A stretch of 12,614 nucleotides of DNA from Atopobium sp. UBA2090 (GCA_002331575.1 DCZG01000098.1:1-12614); one strand, 5' to 3'. Shown: positions 1 to 6,618, counted from the stretch's first letter. The notes: generated by a model not told the origin, from the letters alone. A program made the numbers and translations.

Positions 1-83
1 CCGCCGGCATCCCCTGCCCCGACGACGACCGCGTCGTAACAGTCGGGATTGAAGCCCGCGGGCAGTCCGTTCTCGATGCTCAT
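1..83 (-). CDS. N-terminus of an FAD/NAD-binding oxidoreductase (partial, cut by window edge)
   Basis: Only the first 27 codons are present. They begin at an ATG (complement of 81-83) preceded by the Shine-Dalgarno-like GAAGGGA about seven bases upstream. The peptide opens with a short polar leader and then DAVVVGAGDAG. This is the first beta strand and GxGxxG dinucleotide-binding turn of a Rossmann fold, typical of FAD-dependent oxidoreductases, so the cofactor is probably FAD. The substrate cannot be told: fumarate-reductase-like flavoproteins, geranylgeranyl-reductase-like and other FAD oxidoreductases all begin this way. No signal peptide is evident in what is visible. The gene is divergent from pta and may share its control region. 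Confidence 0.7.
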   Translation of the reverse strand, partial: MSIENGLPAGFNPDCYDAVVVGAGDAG

Positions 84-183
84 GGAATTCCCTTCGACCC
101 GTGTGGCGGAAGGCTCGCAGGACCTGCTGCCCGGCCACGAAAAAATGAGCGCGCGAGAAACTGCACGCACTATTTCCCGAAAG

Positions 184-206
184 ATTCTAGCACGCGCCCC
201 TATAAT
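184..206. promoter_or_regulatory. Overlapping divergent -10 elements for pta (+) and the flavoprotein (-)
   Basis: On the plus strand a perfect TATAAT lies at 201-206, about 90 bases before the pta start, with no good -35 at the expected spacing. On the minus strand the same stretch reads TGCTAGAAT, an extended -10 (TAGAAT is the complement of 184-189), pointing towards the flavoprotein gene. Both are read by eye from consensus only. No transcription start is known. Confidence 0.45.
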
Positions 207-296
207 GGGTGTTCGAGCACGAGGATGCCCAGCCAACAGGCACAAATGGGATCTCAGCGCAGATCTGACGTAACATGAGGATTGAGGAGCTTTTCA

Positions 297-1280
297 ATGA
301 GTGACTTTCTGGACCGCATGAAGAACGCTGCCAAGGCAGACAAGAAGACCGTCGTTCTGCCCGAGGGCGAGGATCCGCGCACCATCGCCGCCGCGAGGAA
401 GATCGTCGACGAGGGTCTCGCAAACCTCGTCGTCCTGGGAGACCCCGCAACCATCGACCTCCCGGGAGTCGCCGTCATCGACCCCAAGACCTCCGACAAG
501 CACGAGGCCTACGCCCAGAAGTTCGCCGAGCTGCGCGCCAAGAAAGGCGTCACGATCGAGCAGGCTCGCGAGCAGATGGACGACAACACCTACTTCGGCA
601 CCATGATGGTCAAGATGGGTGATGCTGACGGACTCGTCTCGGGCGCCTGCCACTCGACCGCCAACACCCTTCGCCCGGCGCTCCAGATCCTGAAGACCGC
701 CCCCGGCACCAAGCTCGTCTCCGCCTTCTTCGTCATGTGCACCGACAAGACCGAGTACGGCGAGAACGGCACCCTCCTCTTTGCCGACTGCGGCCTCAAC
801 ATCGACCCCACCGCCGACGAGCTCTCCGAGATCGCCATCGCCTCGGCCAACACCTGGAAGTCGCTCATGAGCGACGACCCCAAGGTCGCCATGCTCTCCT
901 TCTCCACCATGGGCTCCGCCAAGGGCGACGTGCCAACCAAGGTCCAAGAGGCCACGAAGCTCGCCAACGAGAAGGAGCCCGAGCTCGCACTCGATGGCGA
1001 CCTTCAGCTCGATGCCGCGCTCGTCGACTCCGTCGCGAAGCTCAAGGCACCCGGCTCCAAGGTTGCCGGCATGGCCAACATCCTCATCTTCCCCGACCTC
1101 GAGGCAGGCAACATCGGCTACAAGCTCGTCCAGCGCTTTGCTGGCGCCGAAGCCTATGGCCCGATTCTCCAGGGCATCGCCAAGCCCGTCAACGACCTCT
1201 CTCGTGGCTGCTCCGCCGAGGACATCGTGGGCGTCGTCGCGATCACTGCCGTCCAGGCGCAGATGGCTGCTGAGAAGTAG
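297..1280 (+). CDS. pta: Phosphate acetyltransferase (short, single-domain type)
   Basis: This cytoplasmic enzyme converts acetyl-CoA and phosphate to acetyl phosphate and CoA, the first step of the acetate-forming, ATP-yielding pathway completed by acetate kinase (ackA, 6653-7831). The 327 residues match the short Pta class, which lacks the DRTGG/P-loop N-terminal regions of enterobacterial Pta. Visible family blocks include VVLPEGEDPRT near residues 19-29, DGLVSGACHSTANTLRPAL at about 111-129, and a C-terminal DLSRGCSAEDIV. The Ser302-Arg303 pair in that last block corresponds to the catalytic Ser-Arg of characterised Pta enzymes. The ATG at 297 is preferred to the in-frame TTG at 282 because GAGGAG (284-289) lies seven bases before it. 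The gene is monocistronic: a strong terminator follows and ackA is not adjacent, unlike the usual pta-ackA operon. Confidence 0.95.
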   Translation: MSDFLDRMKNAAKADKKTVVLPEGEDPRTIAAARKIVDEGLANLVVLGDPATIDLPGVAVIDPKTSDKHEAYAQKFAELRAKKGVTIEQAREQMDDNTYFGTMMVKMGDADGLVSGACHSTANTLRPALQILKTAPGTKLVSAFFVMCTDKTEYGENGTLLFADCGLNIDPTADELSEIAIASANTWKSLMSDDPKVAMLSFSTMGSAKGDVPTKVQEATKLANEKEPELALDGDLQLDAALVDSVAKLKAPGSKVAGMANILIFPDLEAGNIGYKLVQRFAGAEAYGPILQGIAKPVNDLSRGCSAEDIVGVVAITAVQAQMAAEK

Positions 1281-1301
1281 CTTCATTTGCATAGATTCCT
1301 T

Positions 1302-1332
1302 GGCCCCCCGGAGTTGCTCCGGGGGGCCTTTT
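1302..1332 (+). terminator. Rho-independent terminator of pta
   Basis: A GC-rich hairpin begins GGCCCCCCGGAG at 1302, with its complementary arm CTCCGGGGGGCC ending at 1328. It has up to 12 pairs and a three-base loop, and is followed directly by TTTT. It starts 21 bases after the pta stop codon. This is the clearest intrinsic terminator in the window. Confidence 0.9.
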
Positions 1333-1482
1333 CCCCTCACCGCGACGAGACTGGTCGCTCGACAAGCCGGACGCCGTTCCGTTCGCTCGGGAGCGGACGT
1401 TGGCCACAGGCCTTCTTCTCACCGCGTTCGACGGCCACGTGGCGTACAGTCGGCCCAGGAAGCGTCGACGAGAGGGGCATGG

Positions 1483-1944
1483 ATGAAAATCGCAATGGCA
1501 AACGACCACGCGGGCACGAAGCTCAAGAACGAGATCAAGGCGTGGCTCGTCTCGGAGGGGCACGAGGTCGTCGACTTCGGCACCTACGACGAGGAGTCGT
1601 GTGACCTCTCCGACTTCGTACTCCCCGCTTCTCTGGCCGTGGCACGAGGAGAGTGCGACCGTGGCATCTTCGTCGACGGCGTCGGCTACGGCTCCGCGAT
1701 GATTGCCAATAAGTGCCGCGGCGTCTTCGCCTGCGTGTGCCAAGACCCGGTCTGCGCCGAGCTCGCCCGCCAACACAACGACGCCAACGTGCTCTGCATC
1801 GGAGGTAAGATCATCGGTCCCGTGCTCGCCATGGCAATCGTCAAGACCTGGATGGCGACAGAACCGCTCACGGCCGAGAAGTACACGCGTCGCCGCGACA
1901 AGGTGGCGGCGATCGACGTCGAGCGCACCATGCCGGTGGAGTAG
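1483..1944 (+). CDS. RpiB/LacAB-family sugar-phosphate isomerase with a non-standard active site
   Basis: The 153-residue product matches RpiB (ribose-5-phosphate isomerase B) and LacA/LacB in length and layout. These enzymes interconvert aldose and ketose phosphates in the cytoplasm. Conserved blocks are MANDHAGTKLK (residues 5-15), GSAMIANK (70-77) and RQHNDANVL (96-104), which hold the ring-opening His and phosphate contacts. The segment that in E. coli RpiB reads ICGTG, with the catalytic Cys, here reads VDGVG, so Asp65 replaces Cys and Val67 replaces Thr. The usual DYP Tyr is also absent (DLS at 41-43). The substrate may therefore differ from ribose-5-phosphate, so no gene symbol is given. 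The start is set by AGAGGGG five bases before the ATG. The gene is flanked by hairpins on both sides and appears monocistronic. Other Cys residues (78, 84, 86, 91) lie outside the catalytic position. Confidence 0.85.
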   Translation: MKIAMANDHAGTKLKNEIKAWLVSEGHEVVDFGTYDEESCDLSDFVLPASLAVARGECDRGIFVDGVGYGSAMIANKCRGVFACVCQDPVCAELARQHNDANVLCIGGKIIGPVLAMAIVKTWMATEPLTAEKYTRRRDKVAAIDVERTMPVE

Positions 1945-1993
1945 CCATCCAGACAGCCGTTCGCTCTTCCACATACGCACAGGTCACGAAACC

Positions 1994-2032
1994 GGGGCCG
2001 TCTCACGCCACCCGTTGGTGAGAGACGGCCCC
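1994..2032. terminator. Shared hairpin between the convergent rpiB-like and pckA genes
   Basis: The arms GGGGCCGTCTC (1994-2004) and GAGACGGCCCC (2022-2032) are perfectly complementary over 11 bp. A further CACC/GGTG pairing lies inside the loop. It sits between the stop codons at 1944 and 2084, so it can serve both strands. Neither side has a strong U-tract (GCGTCTGTGCTTC on plus, GGTTTCGTG on minus), so termination efficiency is uncertain. Confidence 0.65.
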
Positions 2033-2083
2033 GCGTCTGTGCTTCATTCGTGCCAAGAACTTCTCGCTGTCCCGCTCACCGCC

Positions 2084-3682
2084 CTACCCCAGGGGATGGG
2101 GACCAGCGGAGCGGACTTCCTTCGTCATCGACTGGAGGCGCTTCTCGGCGTTCTCCTCGAACATCTTGGCGAGCTTCTCCGCGGTGGCATCGTACTCGTC
2201 ACGGTTCTCCCAGGTGTTGCGAGCGTTGAGCAGCTCGGAGGGAACGCCGGGGCAGCTCGTGGGAACCTCGAGGTTAAACCGGACGTCGCGCACGAACTCG
2301 CTGTCATCGATGATGCCGGACTGAGCGGCCTCAACCATCTTGCGCGTATAGGAGAGCTTGATACGCGTGCCCGTGCCATAGGGGCCACCGGTCCAGCCAG
2401 TGTTGACGAGGTAGACGCGGGTGCCGCCGGAGCGGATGCGGTCGCCGAGCATCTTCGCGTAGACCATCGGGTCGAGCCTCATGAACGGCTCGCCGAAGAG
2501 GGACGAGAACGTGGGCTGGGGTTCCTTGATGCCGCGCTCGGTGCCGGCGACCTTGGAGGTAAAACCGGTCATGAAGTGGTACATCGCGGAGCTCTCGTCG
2601 AGCTTCGAGATCGGGGGCAGGACGCCGAAGGCATCGGCCGTGAGGAAGATGACCACGTCGGGGACGCGCTTGGCGCGACCCTTGAGCACGGCGTTGTCGA
2701 TGTACTCGACGGGGTAGGCGACGCGGCCGTTCTCGGTGAGGCTGACGTCGTCGTAGTCGGCGATGCGGGAGTCGGGGTCGATGGCGACGTTCTCGCAGAT
2801 CGAGCCAAAGCGAATGGCGTCCCAAATCTGCGGCTCGGTCTCGCGCTTGATGTTGATGGTCTTGGCGTAGCAGCCGCCCTCGATGTTGAAGACCGACTTC
2901 TGCGACCAGCCGTGCTCGTCGTCGCCGATGAGCATGCGGTCCTCAGCGGCGGAGAGCGTCGTCTTTCCGGTGCCGGAGAGGCCGAAGAAGACCGTGGTGC
3001 CGTGCGAACGGGGGTTCATGTTGCAGGAGCAGTGCATCGTGAGAACATCATCCTCGACGGGGAGAAGGTAGTTCATCACGGAGAAGATGGACTTCTTGAT
3101 CTCGCCCGAATACTGGGTGCCGACGACGAGAATGACGCGCTCCTTGAAGTTGATGAGGACAGCGGCCTCGGAGTGCGTGCCGTGAATCTTCGGGTCGAGC
3201 TTGAGCTTGGGTGCCGCCATCACCACGAAGTCCGCAGTGCCGAAGTCCCTGAGCTCCTTCTCGGTGGGACGCACGAGCATCTGGCGGACGAAGAGCGCCT
3301 GGCTCGCCATCTCGCAGATTGCGAGGACCTTGCGCGAGAAGTGACGGTCGGCGCCGGCGATGCCATGGACCACGTAGAGCCTGCGCTCGGAGAGGTACGA
3401 GATGACCTCGTCCTTGATGCGCTGATAGCCCTCCTCGGTGAACGGGACGTTGACGGACCCCCAGGCGATCTTGTCATGCACGTCCGGCGTGTCCACAATG
3501 AAGCGGTCGTGAGGCGAGCGGCCGGTGTAGGCCCCCGTGGTCACGGCGAGGCAGCCGGTGCTGGTAAGGATACCCTCATTATGGTCGAGCGCCATCTCGA
3601 CGAGCTTGGCGGGCGAGCCGTCGACCGTGGTCTTCTCGTCGGTGTGGGCGATTCCGTACTTAGCAAGCTCCTCGATGATCAT
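2084..3682 (-). CDS. pckA: Phosphoenolpyruvate carboxykinase (ATP)
   Basis: This enzyme catalyses oxaloacetate + ATP to PEP + CO2 + ADP. The direction depends on the cell: gluconeogenic, or in CO2-fixing fermenters carboxylating with ATP gain. Its 532 residues are normal for the ATP-type family. Visible motifs are GRSPHDRF at 54-61, GTQYSGEIKKS at 188-198 with the substrate/metal Tyr and Lys, the P-loop GLSGTGKTT at 234-242, and the metal-binding IGDDEHGW at 252-259, whose two Asp residues are kept. The open frame extends 13 codons further upstream. The ATG at 3682 is chosen because AGGAGG lies about six bases before it, and family proteins begin at this point. It is monocistronic, facing away from the epimerase gene and ending at the shared hairpin. 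The upstream spacer carries repeated GTTCAC motifs that may regulate it. Confidence 0.96.
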   Translation of the reverse strand: MIIEELAKYGIAHTDEKTTVDGSPAKLVEMALDHNEGILTSTGCLAVTTGAYTGRSPHDRFIVDTPDVHDKIAWGSVNVPFTEEGYQRIKDEVISYLSERRLYVVHGIAGADRHFSRKVLAICEMASQALFVRQMLVRPTEKELRDFGTADFVVMAAPKLKLDPKIHGTHSEAAVLINFKERVILVVGTQYSGEIKKSIFSVMNYLLPVEDDVLTMHCSCNMNPRSHGTTVFFGLSGTGKTTLSAAEDRMLIGDDEHGWSQKSVFNIEGGCYAKTINIKRETEPQIWDAIRFGSICENVAIDPDSRIADYDDVSLTENGRVAYPVEYIDNAVLKGRAKRVPDVVIFLTADAFGVLPPISKLDESSAMYHFMTGFTSKVAGTERGIKEPQPTFSSLFGEPFMRLDPMVYAKMLGDRIRSGGTRVYLVNTGWTGGPYGTGTRIKLSYTRKMVEAAQSGIIDDSEFVRDVRFNLEVPTSCPGVPSELLNARNTWENRDEYDATAEKLAKMFEENAEKRLQSMTKEVRSAGPHPLG

Positions 3683-3765
3683 GAAGTACCTCCTGGGGTA
3701 ATCGAGCGCCACTTGATTCACATGCGACTATTCTCTATTACCCTCATTCTTGGCCAGATAACGTC

Positions 3766-3858
3766 GTTCACCTAAAAAGTTAACAATCTGGCGGATCTTG
3801 TTCACACAAATGGCGGAGGGGGGAACAGAATAATGGATTGGCCCTAGCGTTAGTTCAC
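3766..3858. promoter_or_regulatory. Intergenic control region between pckA and the epimerase gene with three GTTCAC motifs
   Basis: This is the most A/T-rich spacer in the window (3683-3909 overall). GTTCAC occurs in the same orientation at 3766-3771, 3800-3805 and 3853-3858. The last two extend to GTTCACACAA and GTTCACAA. The first is followed by CTAAAAAGTTAAC, giving a loose inverted GTTCAC/GTTAAC arrangement. Half-sites of this kind (TGTGAAC/TTCACA) resemble the operators of the NADH-sensing regulator Rex in actinobacteria, but no full symmetric Rex site is present. TTCACA at 3801-3806 could also serve as a -35 for the plus-strand gene, with CAGAAT at 3826-3831 at a long spacing of 19. Confidence 0.35.
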
Positions 3859-3909
3859 AACGACGGTGCCTTGTGACCGCAACGAGAGACACTCGGACGA
3901 GGAGAGACA

Positions 3910-4791
3910 ATGAGCCTGACGACCATCGGAAGCGCGGGATACGAGGCAACCATCGACTCCGTGGGCGCTCAGCTCATGAGTCTTCGCCTTGATGGCGGCG
4001 AGTACCTCTGGCAGGGCGACAAGCGCTGGTGGCCGCGCCGCGCCCCCGTGCTCTTCCCGATCGTGGGTTGCCTCAGAAACGACTTGGCCACCTCTGCGCA
4101 GGGGGACGTTCACCTCAAGCGGCATGGCATCGCCCGCCTGTACGACCACGAAGTCGTCTCGACGACCCCGACCGCCGTCACCTTCCGCCTCGACTCGACC
4201 GACGAGACGCGTGCCGCCTTCCCCTATGACTTCAGGCTCGAGATGACCTATGCGCTCGGCGAGCACGGGCTCACGCAGACCTTCTCGGTGACCGACACCG
4301 GATCGGTTCCGCTGCCGTTCACGCTCGGCGGCCACCCCGCCTTCAACGTGCCGGTACCGGGAAGCGACGAGGCGTTCGACGACTACGAGCTCAGGTTCGC
4401 TCGTCCCTGGACGGCCTCCACGCCCGCCATCAGCGACGAGGGCATCGCCGACTTCGGCACGAGGACACCGCTCATACATGACTCCGACGTGCTCTCGCTC
4501 TCCCATGCGCTCATCGACCGCGTGCTCACGATCACGCTCGTCGACATTCCCGACCGCACGATCACGCTCGTCGGACCTCGTTCCGGCCATGGCGTCGAGC
4601 TCGACTTCGAAGGATTCGACTACCTCGGCATCTGGACCGCCGCGACCGACGCCCCCTTCCTCGCCATCGAGCCGTGGCGCGGATGCGCGACCGATGTCAA
4701 CGAGTCCGACGTCTTCGAGGAGAAGCGCGGCACGACGACGCTCCTTCCGGGCGAGACGGGAACCTACTCCTTCACCATCCGTCCCTTCTAA
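3910..4791 (+). CDS. Aldose 1-epimerase (mutarotase) family protein, LacX/YeaD-like
   Basis: This is a predicted cytoplasmic beta-sandwich enzyme of the galactose-mutarotase superfamily, which interconverts alpha and beta anomers of aldoses or of hexose phosphates. The 293-residue length and sequence style fit the LacX-like branch better than classical GalM (about 340 residues). Family landmarks are LFPIVGCLRND at 48-58, RHGIAR at 71-76, GGHPAFN at 140-146 with the likely catalytic His142, and FLAIEPWRG at 250-258 with the likely catalytic Glu254. The start is supported by GAGGAGAG (3899-3906) three bases before the ATG. The true sugar cannot be read from sequence. It stands alone, divergent from pckA. 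Its TAA stop shares its last base with the inverted-repeat element that follows, and the C-terminus looks full length. Confidence 0.88.
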   Translation: MSLTTIGSAGYEATIDSVGAQLMSLRLDGGEYLWQGDKRWWPRRAPVLFPIVGCLRNDLATSAQGDVHLKRHGIARLYDHEVVSTTPTAVTFRLDSTDETRAAFPYDFRLEMTYALGEHGLTQTFSVTDTGSVPLPFTLGGHPAFNVPVPGSDEAFDDYELRFARPWTASTPAISDEGIADFGTRTPLIHDSDVLSLSHALIDRVLTITLVDIPDRTITLVGPRSGHGVELDFEGFDYLGIWTAATDAPFLAIEPWRGCATDVNESDVFEEKRGTTTLLPGETGTYSFTIRPF

Positions 4792-4845
4792 CCTGGAAAA
4801 GGGGACAGGTTGTTTTGCCATGTCCCGCTTTCCGAGATTTCGGTA
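4791..4845 (+). repeat. Left arm of the inverted repeat
   Basis: The arm begins ACCTGGAAAAGGGGACAGGT and ends in TTTCGGTA. Its first base is the last base of the epimerase stop codon. Inside it GGGACA (4802-4807) pairs with TGTCCC (4821-4826), and CCGA pairs with TCGG (4832-4843), so two small hairpins can form. It differs from the right arm at only three positions. Confidence 0.9.
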
Positions 4846-5153
4846 AGCTGACAAAGTCAATGCGCATGCGGCACGACCGTCGAGCTTCAGCGGCACACAT
4901 TTGTTGCTGGAGAGCACAGCCGCACATACAAACGCATTTTGAGCCCCCCCATTCAACGTGATTGAGTGGAGCAATTCTTCTCTATCCGCTCGTCCGAAGG
5001 CTGTGCCCGCGAATACTGCACGTACGATAGATTCATCCGGACGATTCGCTCATACGTTGGATATTCTCAGACGCGTCGCATGAGCCAACCGCATGGGACG
5101 AGACTCCGCAGTAGCTCTGCCCACGACACGTCCGTCTCCACCAGCATGCCACC

Positions 5154-5208
5154 TACCGAAATCCCGGAAAGTGGGACATGACAAAACAACCTGTCCCCTT
5201 TTCCAGGT
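5154..5208 (-). repeat. Right arm of the inverted repeat
   Basis: This is the reverse complement of the left arm except at three positions. The GGGACA/TGTCCC pairing is kept (5173-5178 with 5192-5197). Its outermost 20 bases are repeated once more immediately outside. Confidence 0.9.
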
Positions 5209-5229
5209 CACCTGTCCCCTTTTCCAGGT
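5189..5229 (+). repeat. Tandem duplication of the element's terminal 20-mer
   Basis: ACCTGTCCCCTTTTCCAGGT occurs at 5189-5208 and again, identically, at 5210-5229 with a single C between, giving a 21-base period. The unit begins ACCTG and ends CAGGT, so its ends are self-complementary. The left side of the element has only one copy. Confidence 0.95.
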
Positions 5230-6500
5230 CAGTCGACGACGGGAACCCAGGGACGGCCTGCCGAGAGCTCATCGTGGGCCTCGAAGCACATATGAAGCTG
5301 CTCCTTGGTGTTCTTCTCGACGTAGAGTTCGGGAAGGCGGTCTCGCGAGAAGAACCCGCGCTCCGTGGTCTCGCTGTTCCGCTCGAACTCGCCGCCAAGT
5401 GCGCGGCAGATGACGAAGGATTTTGCGATGCCCCAGGCAAAGGGCCGCGGGTTGTGGAGGTTATGCTCCTCGAGGGCGATGAGCTGCTCGGGGACCACGT
5501 CGAGACCGGCCTCCTCATGAGCCTCCTTGACGACGTTCGAGAAGACAGTCTGGCCGGTGTCGACCCAACCGCCGGGGAGCGCCCACCTGCCGTCGCTCTC
5601 CCTCACGAGGCAGATCCTGCCTTCCTCGTCGAAGAGCACGGCGCGCGAGTCCATCTTCGGCGTCTGATACCCGTCCTCGTTGGCGAAGACGTCTCGGACA
5701 CGCGAGGGCTCCTCGCCGCTGAGAATCTCCATGCACGAGCACGCCATGTCACGAATCTGTTCGAACCGTTCGCGATCGAAGACGTCCTTCGTGTAGTAGA
5801 GACCTGCCTGAGCGATGGCCTGCAGTTCTCGAGCCCAGGCGAGCCATGGCTCGCGCTCCTCCACGGGAGGCTCCCTCTCAAGCCACTCGAGCAGCTGCCA
5901 CGGCGAGCAGAACCTGCCCACGGCGGGAACGTTGGCACGCTCGGGAATTCCCTTCCAGCAGGCGAGGGCGAAGTCGACCCCGGCCGCTGCGGCGCAGGTC
6001 GCGTCACAGACCTGGTCACCAACGTAGATGACCTCGTCGCGTTCGCACCCCTCGGCCTCGAGGTAGGCGAGGAGCGGCGCGGGGTCGGGCTTGTGAGCCG
6101 AGACGTCGTCGGCGCAGACCACGCGCTCGAGACGGTCCGCCAAGCCCATCGTCGCGAAGCCTCGTTCCATCTCCGAACGTGTCTCGGCGGTCACCGCGCC
6201 GAGCGTTATGCCGCTTTCTGCGAGTTCGCCGAGGAGGTTTTCGACGCCCGGGAACACGCACACGTCATCCCAGTGGGAGAGCATCTGCGAGATCCAGCTC
6301 TCGGCTGCCTCGTCGCCGCTGTCGAGACCCATGGCGGCGAGTGCCTGCGCGGCAGGCAGGCCAGCTCCCCGTGCCAGTTCGTCTGGCCCGAGCTCGCGGC
6401 CCAGGATGCCGCGCGCGTGGTCCTGAAGACCGTCGAGAATGGCCGAGGTGGAGTCGATGAGCGTGCCGTCGATGTCAAACACCACATGCGAGTAGCGCAT
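5229..6500 (-). CDS. Two-domain HAD-superfamily hydrolase / Nudix hydrolase fusion
   Basis: Residues 1 to about 205 form a phosphoglycolate-phosphatase-like HAD domain. It has the nucleophile motif FDIDGTLID (Asp9, Asp11), the motif II Thr in LGAVTAET near 104, Lys137 in HKPDP, and VGDQVCD near 160-166. Residues from about 217 match the Nudix_N plus Nudix arrangement: an AWARELQAIAQAGLYYTKD helix region, then PGGWVDTG and KEAHEEAGL. Both halves are cytoplasmic phosphohydrolases. HAD enzymes dephosphorylate small metabolites, while Nudix_N proteins cleave nucleoside diphosphates linked to another moiety. The Nudix box (consensus GX5EX7REUXEEXGU) is altered, with Gln316 for the first Glu and Lys324 for Arg, though the metal-binding EE pair remains. 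Start: ATG at 6500 with GAAGGA nine bases before. The open frame upstream of it is low-complexity and non-conserved in style. The stop overlaps the inverted-repeat element by one base. Confidence 0.85.
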   Translation of the reverse strand: MRYSHVVFDIDGTLIDSTSAILDGLQDHARGILGRELGPDELARGAGLPAAQALAAMGLDSGDEAAESWISQMLSHWDDVCVFPGVENLLGELAESGITLGAVTAETRSEMERGFATMGLADRLERVVCADDVSAHKPDPAPLLAYLEAEGCERDEVIYVGDQVCDATCAAAAGVDFALACWKGIPERANVPAVGRFCSPWQLLEWLEREPPVEEREPWLAWARELQAIAQAGLYYTKDVFDRERFEQIRDMACSCMEILSGEEPSRVRDVFANEDGYQTPKMDSRAVLFDEEGRICLVRESDGRWALPGGWVDTGQTVFSNVVKEAHEEAGLDVVPEQLIALEEHNLHNPRPFAWGIAKSFVICRALGGEFERNSETTERGFFSRDRLPELYVEKNTKEQLHMCFEAHDELSAGRPWVPVVD

Positions 6501-6588
6501 CGTATCGTGTCCTTCGTGAGAGTGCGTAGTGGCGAGCAGGGCTTGCCCCGCCGTCACACCGATGGGTCTGCGAGCCATGCTAGCGCAG

Positions 6589-6618
6589 CAGGCCCTCCGG
6601 TGCGTACCGGAGGGCCTG
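6589..6618 (-). terminator. Hairpin downstream of ackA
   Basis: A perfect 13-bp stem runs from CAGGCCCTCCGGT (6589-6601) to its complement (6606-6618), with a four-base loop. It lies 34 bases past the ackA stop codon and before the HAD-Nudix start. No U-tract follows on the minus strand (next bases GCTGCGCTAGC), so it may act as a partial terminator or a 3'-end stabiliser. Confidence 0.65.

Larger units (their letters stand above)
4791..5229. mobile_element. MITE-like non-coding element with 55-bp inverted ends
   Basis: The stretch between the convergent epimerase and HAD-Nudix genes is bounded by near-perfect inverted repeats. The left arm is 4791-4845 and the right arm 5154-5208, with 52 of 55 bases matching. 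A second copy of the terminal 20 bases follows at 5210-5229. Each arm contains hairpin-forming sub-repeats. The roughly 310-base interior is less G/C-biased and I recognise no gene in it. Long inverted ends on a short non-coding body fit a miniature inverted-repeat transposable element, or a REP/BIME-type element mobilised in trans. No transposase lies in the window and no target-site duplication is obvious. It could also serve as a two-way terminator for the flanking genes. Confidence 0.7.

Noticed and set aside
282..296. TTG at 282 as the pta start
   Set aside because: It overlaps the GAGGAG that serves the ATG at 297, and the added residues are not typical of Pta.
294..1340. A 348-codon minus-strand frame opposite pta
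   Set aside because: Gly/Asp/Val-rich shadow that runs through the pta terminator; no family resemblance.
1703..3775. A 690-codon plus-strand open frame across pckA
   Set aside because: It is an antisense shadow of pckA caused by GC-biased codons. The minus-strand product has all PEP carboxykinase motifs and this one has none.
4966..5181. A 71-codon plus-strand frame inside the element (GTG start)
   Set aside because: No ribosome site, no recognisable domain, and it ends in the right arm. Treated as non-coding.
5189..5229. Possible short CRISPR-like array
   Set aside because: Only two copies with a one-base spacer, and the unit is part of the terminal inverted repeat.
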